Assembly (NCBI GenBank): GCA_964447525.1
Contig: CAYUSU010000036.1
Span: forward strand, 1-13,496
DNA: 13,496 nucleotides
DNA from: JAFGDH01 sp964447525
Lineage (GTDB): Archaea; Aenigmatarchaeota; Aenigmatarchaeia; QMZP01; QMZT01
Direction of reading: 5' to 3'
The position numbers and the translations under genes are program-made. This document shows, in pieces, positions 13,195 through 13,496 of the stretch (position 1 is the first letter of the stretch; each line of letters opens with the position of its first letter). Under the pieces are notes generated by a model. It did no database searches, was not told the DNA's origin, and worked only from the letters and a program-made list of their open reading frames with translations.

Positions 13195-13276
13195 CAACAG
13201 GTATTTAAAAAGATTGCGGATGATGGAAAGATGGATAGTATAAATAATTGGTTTTTCTGACTTTATGCACAAGATC

Positions 13277-13288
13277 ATGTTTAAACAT
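13277..13288. repeat. 12-bp perfect palindrome upstream of the right-edge gene
   Basis: ATGTTTAAACAT reads the same on both strands and is followed by another near-symmetric run, AAAAAAGTTTTTT (13290-13302). It lies 47-58 bp ahead of the ATG at 13335. It could be an operator for a dimeric regulator or simply part of an AT-rich promoter. Confidence 0.25.
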
Positions 13289-13334
13289 AAAAAAAGTTTT
13301 TTATTCGGACTAACTAATATCTAATTGGTGAGGC

Positions 13335-13496
13335 ATGACATCAGAATTTAGTTTTAATGAAAAAATATTAGATTGGAATAATCCAAAAAAAACTGATAAA
13401 CAGAAAGATCTAATGCGTTTTAGGGGTAAATTGTTAAGAAATAGGATCAATTATCCATTATCACTCAAAATTCAATTAGCGAAAAGAAGAATAAAA
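13335..13496 (+). CDS. N-terminal part of an AT-rich gene, cut by window edge
   Basis: From the ATG at 13335, with GGTGAGGC just upstream, 54 codons stay open to the end of the window. The peptide is polar and basic, starting MTSEFSFNEKILDWNN, then DLMRFRGKLLRNRINYPL and SLKIQLAKRRIK. No domain is complete. The last segment loosely resembles the helix that precedes the SGGKDS loop in some PAPS-reductase-like (adenine-nucleotide alpha-hydrolase) proteins, but that loop would lie beyond the edge, so the idea is weak. Codon use (many TTA, ATA, AAA) is more AT-rich than in psmB and resembles the orphan at 3427. It may belong to an accessory segment starting here. Confidence 0.55.
   Translation, partial: MTSEFSFNEKILDWNNPKKTDKQKDLMRFRGKLLRNRINYPLSLKIQLAKRRIK

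Noticed and set aside
13217..13260. Possible C/D box guide RNA (GATGATGG ... CTGA)
   Set aside because: The C box is imperfect, there are no clear C'/D' boxes, and the flanks do not pair into a terminal stem, so the match is likely chance.

Overview
The window is archaeal chromosome. It carries the conserved archaeal exosome/proteasome gene cluster (psmA, SBDS, rrp4, rrp41, rrp42, eL43/L37Ae, rpoP, prefoldin beta). Beyond it lie UPF0147 and a SepF-like division gene. On the other strand are the proteasome beta subunit and the KH/beta-CASP termination nuclease aCPSF1 (FttA). Archaeal Shine-Dalgarno motifs (GGTGAT, GAGGTG), TATA-like boxes at predicted leaderless or short-leader starts, and T-rich 3' ends all fit. 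I cannot place the lineage from this window; a DPANN or euryarchaeal host is possible. All genes look intact except those cut by the window edges. I see no tRNA, rRNA, CRISPR array or insertion sequence.

Layout. Bases 1-1419 are a phosphate module: the N-terminus of a PiT phosphate permease (minus, cut by the left edge), divergent from a DUF47/PhoU-like Pit accessory protein (plus), which is followed by a DUF1003 membrane protein. A bidirectional terminator-like hairpin separates these from a minus-strand PIN-ATPase-KH protein (PINA family) at 1436-3241. Bases 3427-4498 (minus) hold an AT-rich orphan gene of 166 codons and a DJ-1/PfpI-family gene. At 4738-8481 five plus-strand genes encode the proteasome alpha subunit, SBDS and the exosome core Rrp4-Rrp41-Rrp42. 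Bases 8613-9598 encode eL43, Rpo12, prefoldin beta and UPF0147, with an apparent separate promoter ahead of eL43. SepF follows at 9735-10106 behind its own likely promoter. Then on the minus strand come a 96-codon cysteine-containing orphan, aCPSF1 and psmB. At the right edge an AT-rich plus-strand gene starts and runs out of the window.

Together the core genes link protein degradation (PsmA/PsmB), 3'-5' RNA decay (Rrp4/41/42), ribosome maturation and structure (SBDS, eL43), transcription (Rpo12), transcription termination (aCPSF1) and folding (prefoldin). This is the known archaeal association of information-processing genes.

The most unusual signal is not a protein. The leader of the eL43 gene contains two tandem stem-loop units with different but self-complementary stems and the same tail (TTTCGTAATA / TTTCGTATTA). 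A related unit (stem GATAACT/AGTTGTC, tail ATTCGAATATTA) sits in the sepF leader. A weaker relative may lie ahead of the PINA gene. These could be a family of 5'-leader RNA elements or regulator-binding sites. Other points of interest are two orphan proteins, a 45-residue N-terminal extension on Rrp4, and a possible 15-20 residue hydrophobic microprotein near 10500.
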